Shown here piece after piece: positions 1 through 7,088 of a stretch of 13,879 nt of DNA. The stretch is from assembly GCA_030066455.1 (NCBI GenBank), contig JASJBQ010000083.1, forward strand, positions 1-13,879, given 5' to 3'. Numbering within the stretch: position 1 is the stretch's first letter; every line of letters starts with the position of its first letter. Under the pieces are notes generated by a model. It did not search any database, was not told the DNA's origin, and worked only from the letters and a program-made list of their open reading frames with translations. The position numbers and the translations under genes were made by a program. The stretch is from Desulfobacterales bacterium. GTDB lineage: Bacteria; Desulfobacterota; Desulfobacteria; Desulfobacterales; UBA5852.

Positions 1-312
1 CGGCCATTGGTTGATAAATTGGATTACAGATAGATATCGAGATATGGCGAATATCACACGGAAATATTTGCACTCAAAATTAATGATTACGTGCCAGGAA
101 AGCCATCATCGTTGGATTACGGATTGCTCGAGATAAGTCGCAATTTTGCCGCTTGGTATTCCATGTTGTTTCCATATTTAACCTGTTTGTTCGTTACCAG
201 CGGCGATAAAGATGGCGAGCAGGTTGGGATAGATGGCACAAAGCTGAACGCATCGACGAGTTGAGGCTAATTGTACGCATATATTAAAATGCTATCGATA
301 ACCAAAAAAAAT
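1..312. other. AT-rich left end with an unrecognised open frame (34-264, +)
   Basis: This stretch is clearly more AT-rich than the rest of the window. The only structure I see is a + strand frame open for 76 codons from just after a TAG at 31-33 to a TGA at 262-264. It has no ATG before position 163 and no ribosome binding site. The translated text (for example FAAWYSMLFPYLTC in the middle) looks protein-like but matches no family I recognise. It could be the tail of a decayed gene, since an adjacent frame is also open at the window edge, or chance. No terminator with a clear stem and T-run is visible after the gene ending at 313, only an A-run at 304-310 on the + strand. Confidence 0.25.
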
Positions 313-1368
313 TTATTTCGGTATGGGTTCAAATAATATAGATACATCCCCTGCCAGCTCAGGCTCTCGCGGGTTCAGCCATTTCACCGGCTTTCCCTCT
401 GAAAAATCGAGTTTGTCGACTTCAACCCAGATGATGTTAGGGTTCATGGCCCAATTGAAATAGTAGATTCCGTTTGTAAGATCGGTGATGGAGGTCCACC
501 AGGTCGGGTAGACGCCTGAATCGCCGCTGCGGCCAGTATAGGGGGCCCCGAAAGGAACGACCACGGTGTTGATGGCGCTGAGCACGTAGCCGGACGCTTC
601 GTCGGCATCCTTGGGCTCAGGGAGGTGTTTGGCATAATGGGCCAAGCGCACGAAACGATCATCGCCTTCAACCGTGCCGGGCAAGGGCTCATCGCCGCCA
701 AACCCACTGTAGCGTTTGACATTTTCAATTTGAACGTTGTAGGCGGGATCATTGGTCATGACCGTGTACTGCTTTCCGTGATAGATGACTTCGTTGCCGT
801 TTATATATTCGATAATGGCCGAATCTCCGCTGGGGTCTTCCATGGCCAGGTGCAAACCCAGTTTTTCGCCACCGAATGGCACCGGCACGACGCGCACCTT
901 CTGGATACCCTCAACGGCCTCTTTGACCGTCGCAAAATTGTCAAGCAGATAGCGGCACCAGCGCATATAGCTTAATGTCGGTCGGTCGTCGGGGCCTTCG
1001 TATTCAGTCCCTTCAAGATAAAGGAGATGAACCGTTAAACCTTTCTCGTTGATCCCGTCGGTAACCGTGTCATGGATACCGAATCCGTGTTTTTGAGCAT
1101 ATCCGTACACAGAATTTCCAAGACTGCCATATTTTGACGTCCATTTAACCGGATTCTTATCGGTCCCCCCATCCATCTCGATGCCGCGTGGGTAGACGAA
1201 GAGGTAGTCGTCAAACTGGTGCGCCCAGTCCATGGTGCGCGCCGCAACGACTGCCTTGGTGTTTGAATTCCAAAGGAGGCGCGAGCATGCATAAGCGTCT
1301 GTGACCTGAAGCAGAAAGAAGAGAGCCATCCAATAGATACTATGTCGAAGACTTAATTTGGCGGGCAT
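313..1368 (-). CDS. Secreted linear amide C-N hydrolase (choloylglycine hydrolase / penicillin V acylase family)
   Basis: An Ntn-type hydrolase that cleaves linear amide bonds; family members act on conjugated bile salts, penicillin V or N-acyl homoserine lactones, and the substrate here is unknown. I prefer the start at 1368 (351 aa) over an ATG 18 bases upstream: GGAG sits 6 nt before it, the upstream ATG has no site, and it gives a compact 27-residue signal peptide ending AYA. Cleavage there would expose Cys28 as the N-terminal nucleophile. Spacing to Arg44 and Asp47 (in ARTMDW) equals the family's Cys2/Arg18/Asp21 spacing. DGINEKGL (Asn107), TNDP (Asn206) and DRFVR (Arg238) match the other conserved positions. 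The product is probably periplasmic or exported. The gene stands alone, and both it and its flanks are less GC-rich than the genes to the right. Confidence 0.88.
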   Translation of the reverse strand: MPAKLSLRHSIYWMALFFLLQVTDAYACSRLLWNSNTKAVVAARTMDWAHQFDDYLFVYPRGIEMDGGTDKNPVKWTSKYGSLGNSVYGYAQKHGFGIHDTVTDGINEKGLTVHLLYLEGTEYEGPDDRPTLSYMRWCRYLLDNFATVKEAVEGIQKVRVVPVPFGGEKLGLHLAMEDPSGDSAIIEYINGNEVIYHGKQYTVMTNDPAYNVQIENVKRYSGFGGDEPLPGTVEGDDRFVRLAHYAKHLPEPKDADEASGYVLSAINTVVVPFGAPYTGRSGDSGVYPTWWTSITDLTNGIYYFNWAMNPNIIWVEVDKLDFSEGKPVKWLNPREPELAGDVSILFEPIPK

Positions 1369-1597
1369 TGGTATCTCCACATGCAAGAAGGTTGTAGCGA
1401 TGGGTTGATTGAATGGAACAACGAATTCGAATGGTTACATAACCATAATACAGAAATATATTCAAGCAAACGCCTGCGATCCATCGAATGAATCCCATCA
1501 CTTGCCGTCCTGAAACTTCTGATGCGGTGCCGAATTCATCATGCTGAAAATGTAACCTTACGGGTGGGTAGATTGAAAGTCGTGTGGCAGCGCTCAT
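1369..1597. other. AT-rich intergenic stretch upstream of the amidase gene
   Basis: This holds the upstream region of the leftward amidase gene. I see a small dyad, GGTTACATAACC at 1433-1444, and a TATTAT-like -10 on the minus strand around 1446-1451. There is no convincing -35 at the right distance, so I do not call a promoter. No credible coding frame is present. Confidence 0.3.
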
Positions 1598-1768
1598 CGG
1601 AAGCGGCCTTTGGCCTTCCAACGAATCCATCGATGACGCGATACAGCTATCCCTCGGCAACGGCCCTCAACCGTTCTCCGATGAGCCGACCGATCCGGCC
1701 CGCTGGTTCCCAGACCGCATCCTGATCCTCAACCCGCGAATAATCAATAGCGGCTGTTTTGGCATCCG
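1598..1768. repeat. Left copy of ~170-bp direct repeat flanking the RND module
   Basis: This block recurs in the same orientation at 6920-7088, an offset of 5322 bases. By eye there are about 13 mismatches over the first ~159 bases, then a 2-base gap near the right end. Positions 1628-1670 are identical in both copies. The two copies bracket the HlyD/RND operon. Within the minus-strand frame ending at 1647 most substitutions fall in third codon positions, which suggests the repeat descends from the 3' end of a gene. No insertion-sequence ends or target duplication are evident. Confidence 0.85.
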
Positions 1769-1841
1769 GCCCGAAGAGCAACTGCACACCGCGCATCTCG
1801 CAATCATCGCCCTCCCCCGCCGGTCGAACAGCGCGGGGCAT
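1647..1841 (-). CDS. Possible small protein, 64 aa, unrecognised
   Basis: A short minus-strand frame starting at an ATG with AGGAGG 5 nt upstream, a better ribosome binding site than most genes in this window have. Its C-terminal half lies in the direct repeat. The other copy keeps the same reading (YSRVEDQDAVWEPAGRIG, a short variable stretch, then ERLRAVAEG and the same stop), with most changes silent in this frame. That favours real or ancestral coding over chance. No family is recognised; the tail is a charged helix-like segment. Against it: the N-terminal half is not shared with the second copy, and the frame is short. It may be a live small gene or a reshuffled gene remnant. An 18-bp palindrome overlaps its ribosome binding site. 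Confidence 0.35.
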   Translation of the reverse strand: MPRAVRPAGEGDDCEMRGVQLLFGPDAKTAAIDYSRVEDQDAVWEPAGRIGRLIGERLRAVAEG

Positions 1842-1849
1842 ACATGCCT

Positions 1850-1867
1850 CCTGTTGGCGCCAACAGG
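1850..1867. promoter_or_regulatory. 18-bp perfect palindrome overlapping a ribosome binding site
   Basis: CCTGTTGGCGCCAACAGG is perfectly self-complementary with no spacer. On the minus strand its right arm runs into AGGAGG, the ribosome binding site of the 64-codon frame starting at 1841. The form fits a dimeric regulator's operator. A hairpin is less likely because there is no loop. It could also be the centre of a small intergenic repeat element. No regulator gene is nearby. Confidence 0.4.
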
Positions 1868-2069
1868 TACCCTCCTATTTGACAGTCGCTCCATAAATCA
1901 GGGACGGCGGCGTGCGCCGGCCCGAAACAATGAAGGCGGCTTCCCAACGCCCTGATATTGCATTGCCAAAGGCGATGAATTGGAATAGCATTCACTTAAA
2001 TTCACGAATGCCCCTTGGCGGGTTCCTATCGCACCCCCATGGCGGCACCGGGAGGGTCGAGTTTATTCC
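1868..2069. other. Intergenic region upstream of the efflux operon
   Basis: No convincing gene. A minus-strand frame of 37 codons (ATG at 1991) ends in a protein-like run (PPSLIYGATVK) but has no ribosome binding site. A 13-base word, GGCGATGAATTGG at 1971-1983, also occurs inside the thioesterase gene at 7178-7190. The candidate promoter for the efflux operon lies at 1963-2011, and GGGAGGG at 2050-2056 is the likely ribosome binding site, 13 nt before the ATG at 2070 and so rather far. Confidence 0.3.
1963..2011 (+). promoter_or_regulatory. Candidate promoter and operator of the efflux operon
   Basis: TTGCCA (1963-1968), a 17-nt spacer and TAGCAT (1986-1991) resemble a sigma-70 promoter with 5/6 and 4/6 matches. 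Overlapping the -10 is an inverted repeat GCATTC (1988-1993) / GAATGC (2006-2011). It encloses a direct repeat ATTCAC at 1990-1995 and 2000-2005, one helical turn apart. This arrangement would suit a repressor of the TetR or MarR kind, but no regulator gene is present in the window. The call rests on pattern only. Confidence 0.3.
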
Positions 2070-3149
2070 ATGCATGCGAGATGGACTTGGATAGTGCTGC
2101 TGGCGGCCGCGGCGGCCCTCGGCGGGTGCAATTCACCCCAGGCCGAGGAGCCTGTGTCGTCGCGCCCCCGTTCGGTTGTCACCATGCGCGTGGCCCCGCA
2201 GGATCTGCCCGTGGTGGTCAACGCGGTCGGACGGCTGCTTCCGAACCGCGAGGTGGTGTTGTCCACGCAAGTATCCGGAATTGTCCAGAGCCACCGCGCG
2301 GAAATAGGGCACAGCGTTCAAGTCGATGAAACGGTCGTGACCCTCCGTCCCCGGGATTACCAATTGGCCCTTAACGAAGCCCGCGCCAACCTTTCGGCCG
2401 CGCGGGCCCGCCTCGCGTCCGCCAAGAATTCTTTTACGCGCGCCGGGCAGTTGCTTCCCGAACGCGTCATCACCCCGGAAACCTATGACAAGATCGAGGC
2501 CGAATACAAGGCGGCCTTGGCGGCCGTCGCCCAAGCCGAGGCCGTGGTCGATATCAACCAGAGTCGCCTCGATAAAACGGTCATCAAAGCACCCTTCGGC
2601 GGCCTGGTCACCCGGCGCCTGGTGGAAACCGGACAAAATCTCGATGCCGGCGATCCGGTCATGGCCATCGCGGATATGCAAAGCATGCGCGTCAAAATTC
2701 ATATCAACGAGGAGGACTACGTTCATCTGGACAAGGACGATCCCGTGAGCATTCGGGTGGAAGCCTTTCCGGACAGGATCTTCGACGGTGTGGTCGATCG
2801 CATCGGCGTCAAGGCCGATGCCCAGACCAATACCTTCGAGGTTGAGATTCTGCTTGCCAACCCGGCCCTGCGCCTCAAGGCGGGGCTGACCGCCAGCGTG
2901 GGGCTGAAGGTCGATGAAATCAAGAACGCCGTCATCATTCCCCAAGACAGTATTCTTTACCGCGAGGGACGCACCAAGGTCTTCGTCGTGACGGACCAGG
3001 ACACGGCAGCCGCCCGTCAGGTGGAGCTCGGCCGCGCCACAGGATCATCGGTCCGAATCCTGGCCGGTCTCGCTGCGGGCGAACGACTTGTGACGACCGG
3101 AGGCCAGTATCTCAAGGACGGCGACCGCGTCATGGTGGTTGAACCCTGA
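2070..3149 (+). CDS. RND efflux membrane fusion protein (HlyD/AcrA family), lipoprotein
   Basis: Periplasmic adaptor linking an inner-membrane RND pump to an outer-membrane channel. 359 aa, normal for the family. The N-terminus is a lipoprotein signal with lipobox LGGC and lipidated Cys20. A first beta-barrel/lipoyl half (about 40-95, with VSGIVQ.. and VGRLLPN), a helical hairpin (about 95-165, Ala-rich heptads), the second lipoyl half (KAPFGGLVTRRLVETGQ, about 175-195), a beta-barrel (205-285) and a membrane-proximal domain (290-359, IIPQDSILYREG..VFVV) follow in standard order. The pump gene starts 79 bases downstream on the same strand, so the two are probably co-transcribed. No outer-membrane factor is encoded here, so a TolC-like channel must come from elsewhere. 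Substrate cannot be told from sequence. Confidence 0.93.
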   Translation: MHARWTWIVLLAAAAALGGCNSPQAEEPVSSRPRSVVTMRVAPQDLPVVVNAVGRLLPNREVVLSTQVSGIVQSHRAEIGHSVQVDETVVTLRPRDYQLALNEARANLSAARARLASAKNSFTRAGQLLPERVITPETYDKIEAEYKAALAAVAQAEAVVDINQSRLDKTVIKAPFGGLVTRRLVETGQNLDAGDPVMAIADMQSMRVKIHINEEDYVHLDKDDPVSIRVEAFPDRIFDGVVDRIGVKADAQTNTFEVEILLANPALRLKAGLTASVGLKVDEIKNAVIIPQDSILYREGRTKVFVVTDQDTAAARQVELGRATGSSVRILAGLAAGERLVTTGGQYLKDGDRVMVVEP

Positions 3150-3227
3150 TAGCATGCCTGCCGGGCCCCCCGGGGAGATACAGACAGGGTATCGACCGGT
3201 GAATCCCCACGGCAGCCTGAGCGCATC

Positions 3228-6200
3228 GTGAAATTACTTGAATACATTCTGGCGCGCAGACTTATCTTCGGTCTGCTCGTGATCGCTTTGCCCATCGTCG
3301 CCGGTACTTTCGCCTATCAGGCCTTGCCCAAGGAAGGTGAACCTGAAATATCGGCGCCGGTGGCCATCGTCGTGACGTTGTATCCCGGCGCTTCCCCCAG
3401 CGAAATCGAGAGTTTGGTCACCAACCCCATCGAAGAGGAACTGAGCGACCTCAAAGACGTGGAAGAGATGCGCTCGGAATCGGCGGAGGGGGTTTCCGTC
3501 GTGGTCATCGACTTCCAGGCCGAGGCCGATCTGGAACGTTCGCTCCAGAAGGTGCGCGAAAAAGTGACCGACGCCCGCAAGGAACTGCCCGAAGAGGCGG
3601 AGGACCCGGAAGTCAACGAGGTCAGCTTTTCCGACATCCCCATCATGATCGCTTCGGTAGTCGGCGACATCGATCCGGTCAAACTGCGACGCCTGACGGA
3701 AAAGGTGGCCGACGAGATCGAGCTGATGCCCGAGGTCTTGGCCGCGGACGTGGCGGGCGGCCTGATCCGCGAGATCCAGATTTACCTCAACCCGGAACGC
3801 CTGAGTCAATACGGCTTGACCATCCTGGACGTGTATCAGGCCGTGAAACAATCGGACATCAACATTCCCGGCGGTCAGGTCAATGTCGAGGGGCGCCGTC
3901 TGTTGCTGCGGACGCTAACCGAGATCAAGCAGGTCGAGGACTACGCGATGGTCCCGCTGATCCATGCGGGCGATCGGGTCGTGTTCCTCAAGGATGTCGC
4001 CCGGGTGGTCGACGGTCATTCCGAGGACATTACCCACGCGCGGGTCAACGGTGTTTCCTCGGTCTCCATCGCCATCAAGAAACGCGCCGGCGCCAACATT
4101 CTGGAGACATCCCGCAAGGTCCGGTCCAAACTGGACGATCTGGAGCAGACCTTTCCCGCCGGCGTCCATGCCACGGTGACGGCCGAGAAGGCCAAATACA
4201 TCAAACAGGGTTTCGACCAGATGAACAACTCGGCGGTGTTCGGGCTGATCATCGTCGTTATCGTGCTCTACTTTGCCATGGGGCTGCGCAATGCCCTCAT
4301 CACGGCCCTGTCGATACCGTTGTCGCTCCTGCTGACGTTCATGTTCCTGCAGATCCTGGGCATGTCCAACAACGACATGGTGCGGTTCTCGCTGGTGCTG
4401 TGCATCGGCATGATCGTGGACAATGCCATTATCGTGGTGGAGAACGTCTACCATCACTACCAACTGGGCAAGGACCGGGTGGCCGCCGTCATCGAGGGAA
4501 CTTCTGAAATCGCCATGCCGGTTATCTCCGCCACCCTCACGACCATGGCGGCCTTCCTGCCGATGCTCCTCATGACGGGGGTTGTCGGCGAATACATGGG
4601 TTTTCTACCCAAAACCGTTTCGATCGCGTTGTGCGCCTCACTGGTGGTGGCCCTGGTGGCCAATCCCCTGATTTTAGCCATGATCATGCAGCGCTCGCGC
4701 AAAGATGGCCGCATCGTGGGTCCGGAAGACGATCTGCGCCGGTTGAAAAAGATCTACGTCCGGGGCGTATCCTGGGCCCTGAATCACCGTGCCATCGTTA
4801 TCCTCATGATCCTGGGCTGTCTGGGCGGCGCCATCGGGCTGGTGGGCGTGGGGCTCGTCAAGGTGGAGATGTTTCCGGATGCCGATTTCGACTACATCTA
4901 TATCACCGTCGAGACCCCGCGGGGCAGTGAGGTGGCCCTCACGGACAGGGTGGCGCGGCAGGTGGAGGCGGTTGTCGATGCCCATGTGCCGGAGGCGGTC
5001 CAGGTGGTTGCCACGGTCGGCCAGCGGGGTCAAAGCGCCTACGAGTTTACTTACGGGGCCGGCACCATCAGCAGCTTTGCCGAAATCACGGTCGAACTCC
5101 AGGACGGCAAAGAAATTGCCCGTTCTTCCCACCGGGAAATCCAGGAACGCATCCGCCCCTATCTCCAGGCCATTCCCGGGGCCGACATTCGTTTTCGCGC
5201 CATTCAATGGGGGCCGCCGACCGCCGCCCCCATCCTGCTGAAAATTGTGGGCCCCGAGATCGACGTGCTGCGAGGGATCACCACCCAGGTGCGCGCGATT
5301 ATGGCGCGTATACCCGGCATCGTCGATATCAAGGACGATTTCAGCGATGCCGCCCCGGAGCTGCGCGTGGAAATCGACCGACGACGAGCCGCGACCATGG
5401 GCATCCCGCTGGAGGCCGTGGCGATGACCCTGCGTGGCGCCACGGCCGGTTTGGAAATCCGCGAATTCCGCGATGAGCTGGACGTATCCAAGGAATACGA
5501 TCTCAAATTGCGCTTTGCACCGCAGGCGCGCACCAGCCCGCGTATGTTGGAAAAGATCAAAGTGCGCTCCGATGCGGGCCGTTTGGTGCCTCTGACCACC
5601 GTTGCCGGCTATTATCAGAGTGAGGGGTTAAACAGCATCCGCCATTCCGACCGGCGCCGGATCGTGCGCATCTCGGCCAACAACCGGGGCCGCTCGGCCG
5701 TGGATATCACCCAGGAACTGATGCGGCACCTGGCGGAGGTCGAGTTGCCGGCCGGCTATAGCTTCGACTTTTCGGGCGAGTACGAGGAGACGGCCGAGTC
5801 GTTTGAATCCCTGCGCCTGGCCTATATCGTAGCGGCCCTCCTCATTTTTACCCTTCTGGTATCCCAGTTCAACTCCATCGCCCAGCCGTTTGCGATCCTT
5901 ACCGCTCTGCCGCTGTCGATCGTCGGGGCCATGGTGGGGCTCTATGTCACCGGCAACAATTTTTCGATCATGAGTTTCATCGGGCTGGTGGGTCTGAGCG
6001 GCATTGTGGTGAATGATTCCATCGTGCTGGTGGACTGTATCAACCGCATGCGTCGCAATGGCCTCAGCATGTTCGATGCGATCGTGGCCGGCGGCAAGCA
6101 ACGTCTGCGTCCCATCATCTCCACGACCATCTCGACGGTGGGGGGTATCCTGACGCTGACCATCACCGATGAACTTTGGGAGGGGCTGGGGGTGGTCATC

Positions 6201-6908
6201 ATCTTCGGCATTTGTTTCGCCACCGTGCTGACCCTGGTGGTGGTCCCGGTGATGTATTCCCTGTTTGAAGGCCTACGCTATTACATTATTTCGGCGCTTC
6301 GCGGTCCCCGCTGGCAAACGCCGCCCAGCGGCCAACTATTTTACTTCTCGCGTCGCCGCTATGCGCGCATCGGCGTATGTCTCACGCTCCTGGCCCAAGT
6401 GCTGGTTCTGGTGATCGGCCTGAACACCCTGGCGCCGGTATTCATCGAGCGTATTGCCAGCGCCAACCTGCAGGCGCCTTCCGCGCTCAAGCTTTTCATC
6501 GAGGCCAGCGTTTTTTTCATCGGCACCGGTCTCGAGGCGGGGGGCCTTCTATTCGTCCTGCTGATCCCCGCCTGGTGCGGTTTTCTATTTTTCATGGCCA
6601 AAAGGAGCCGTGAAGGCTACTGGGTCGCTGTCTCCCCCGAAGGTGTCACCATCGCTACACCGGTCGACAGTTTCTTTCTGGAAAAACAGGCGATATCGCG
6701 GATTGAAACGCCGCCCTTGTTTCCCGTCCTCCCCTCCCTGCGCATCTGCGCCGGTCGCCGCAAGATCATGCTGCGGAAACTCATCGCCGTCGATCGCGTA
6801 CCCGAACACAAAGGCCTCTGGTCTTGGCTCAGGGCAGAAGCGCCGAAGCGCACCGAGATCCATAATAGCATGCAGGCTCTGAAAGAATCGCTGGAAAGCC
6901 TCGTTTAA
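3228..6908 (+). CDS. RND efflux pump permease with extra C-terminal membrane and PH-like domain
   Basis: Proton-driven inner-membrane transporter of the hydrophobe/amphiphile efflux type. 1226 aa, against about 1030-1050 for AcrB-like pumps. TM1 is at about 12-30, the first porter region 35-335, and TM2-6 about 336-490 with GMIVDNAIIVVENV (392-405). TM7 is at about 522-545, the second porter region 550-860, and TM8-12 about 865-1012 with GLSGIVVNDSIVLVD (922-936). In TM4 only the first of the two AcrB aspartates remains (Asp398-Asn399); the TM10 lysine is replaced in the VND motif, as in many AcrB-distant pumps. After TM12 come two further hydrophobic helices (about 1045-1068 and 1095-1123) and a beta-rich soluble tail (1128-1205) resembling a bacterial PH-like domain. 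The GTG start at 3228 has a weak ribosome binding site, but MKLLEYILARR is the natural family N-terminus. Confidence 0.93.
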   Translation: MKLLEYILARRLIFGLLVIALPIVAGTFAYQALPKEGEPEISAPVAIVVTLYPGASPSEIESLVTNPIEEELSDLKDVEEMRSESAEGVSVVVIDFQAEADLERSLQKVREKVTDARKELPEEAEDPEVNEVSFSDIPIMIASVVGDIDPVKLRRLTEKVADEIELMPEVLAADVAGGLIREIQIYLNPERLSQYGLTILDVYQAVKQSDINIPGGQVNVEGRRLLLRTLTEIKQVEDYAMVPLIHAGDRVVFLKDVARVVDGHSEDITHARVNGVSSVSIAIKKRAGANILETSRKVRSKLDDLEQTFPAGVHATVTAEKAKYIKQGFDQMNNSAVFGLIIVVIVLYFAMGLRNALITALSIPLSLLLTFMFLQILGMSNNDMVRFSLVLCIGMIVDNAIIVVENVYHHYQLGKDRVAAVIEGTSEIAMPVISATLTTMAAFLPMLLMTGVVGEYMGFLPKTVSIALCASLVVALVANPLILAMIMQRSRKDGRIVGPEDDLRRLKKIYVRGVSWALNHRAIVILMILGCLGGAIGLVGVGLVKVEMFPDADFDYIYITVETPRGSEVALTDRVARQVEAVVDAHVPEAVQVVATVGQRGQSAYEFTYGAGTISSFAEITVELQDGKEIARSSHREIQERIRPYLQAIPGADIRFRAIQWGPPTAAPILLKIVGPEIDVLRGITTQVRAIMARIPGIVDIKDDFSDAAPELRVEIDRRRAATMGIPLEAVAMTLRGATAGLEIREFRDELDVSKEYDLKLRFAPQARTSPRMLEKIKVRSDAGRLVPLTTVAGYYQSEGLNSIRHSDRRRIVRISANNRGRSAVDITQELMRHLAEVELPAGYSFDFSGEYEETAESFESLRLAYIVAALLIFTLLVSQFNSIAQPFAILTALPLSIVGAMVGLYVTGNNFSIMSFIGLVGLSGIVVNDSIVLVDCINRMRRNGLSMFDAIVAGGKQRLRPIISTTISTVGGILTLTITDELWEGLGVVIIFGICFATVLTLVVVPVMYSLFEGLRYYIISALRGPRWQTPPSGQLFYFSRRRYARIGVCLTLLAQVLVLVIGLNTLAPVFIERIASANLQAPSALKLFIEASVFFIGTGLEAGGLLFVLLIPAWCGFLFFMAKRSREGYWVAVSPEGVTIATPVDSFFLEKQAISRIETPPLFPVLPSLRICAGRRKIMLRKLIAVDRVPEHKGLWSWLRAEAPKRTEIHNSMQALKESLESLV

Positions 6909-6919
6909 CGAACGGACGG

Positions 6920-7088
6920 CGGAAGCGGGCTTTTGCTTTCCAACGAACACATCGATGACGCGATACAGCTATCCCTCGGCAACGGCCCTCAATCGTTCTC
7001 CGATGCGCCGACCGATCCGGCCCGCTGGCTCCCAGACCGCATCCTGATCCTCGACCCGCGAGTAACCAATATCGGCTATTGGTATCCG
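6920..7088. repeat. Right copy of ~170-bp direct repeat flanking the RND module
   Basis: Near-identical to 1598-1768, same orientation. It fills almost all the gap between the pump gene stop (6908) and the stop of the convergent thioesterase gene (7076), and runs over the last codons of the latter. On the minus strand it retains the frame ending ERLRAVAEG and stop. Upstream that frame runs into the thioesterase gene in a different phase, so this copy has no start of its own and looks like a gene remnant. Confidence 0.85.

Noticed and set aside
2133..2945. Long minus-strand open frame opposite the membrane fusion gene
   Set aside because: It is the antisense of a well-supported HlyD-family gene in GC-rich DNA, with low-complexity composition and no ribosome binding site.
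3161..3173. GC hairpin CCGGG-CCC-CCCGG between the fusion protein and pump genes
   Set aside because: Only 5 bp with a 3-nt loop and no T-run; not supportable as a terminator or attenuator.
3234..3851. Long minus-strand frames opposite the pump gene (also around 3915-4463 and 4674-5207)
   Set aside because: His/Asp/Gln-rich translations typical of shadow frames opposite GC-rich coding sequence; the plus-strand RND frame is unbroken.
1598..7088. Composite transposon or integron around the pump
   Set aside because: The flanking repeats carry no transposase, terminal inverted repeats or recombination-site features that I can see, so I report them only as direct repeats.
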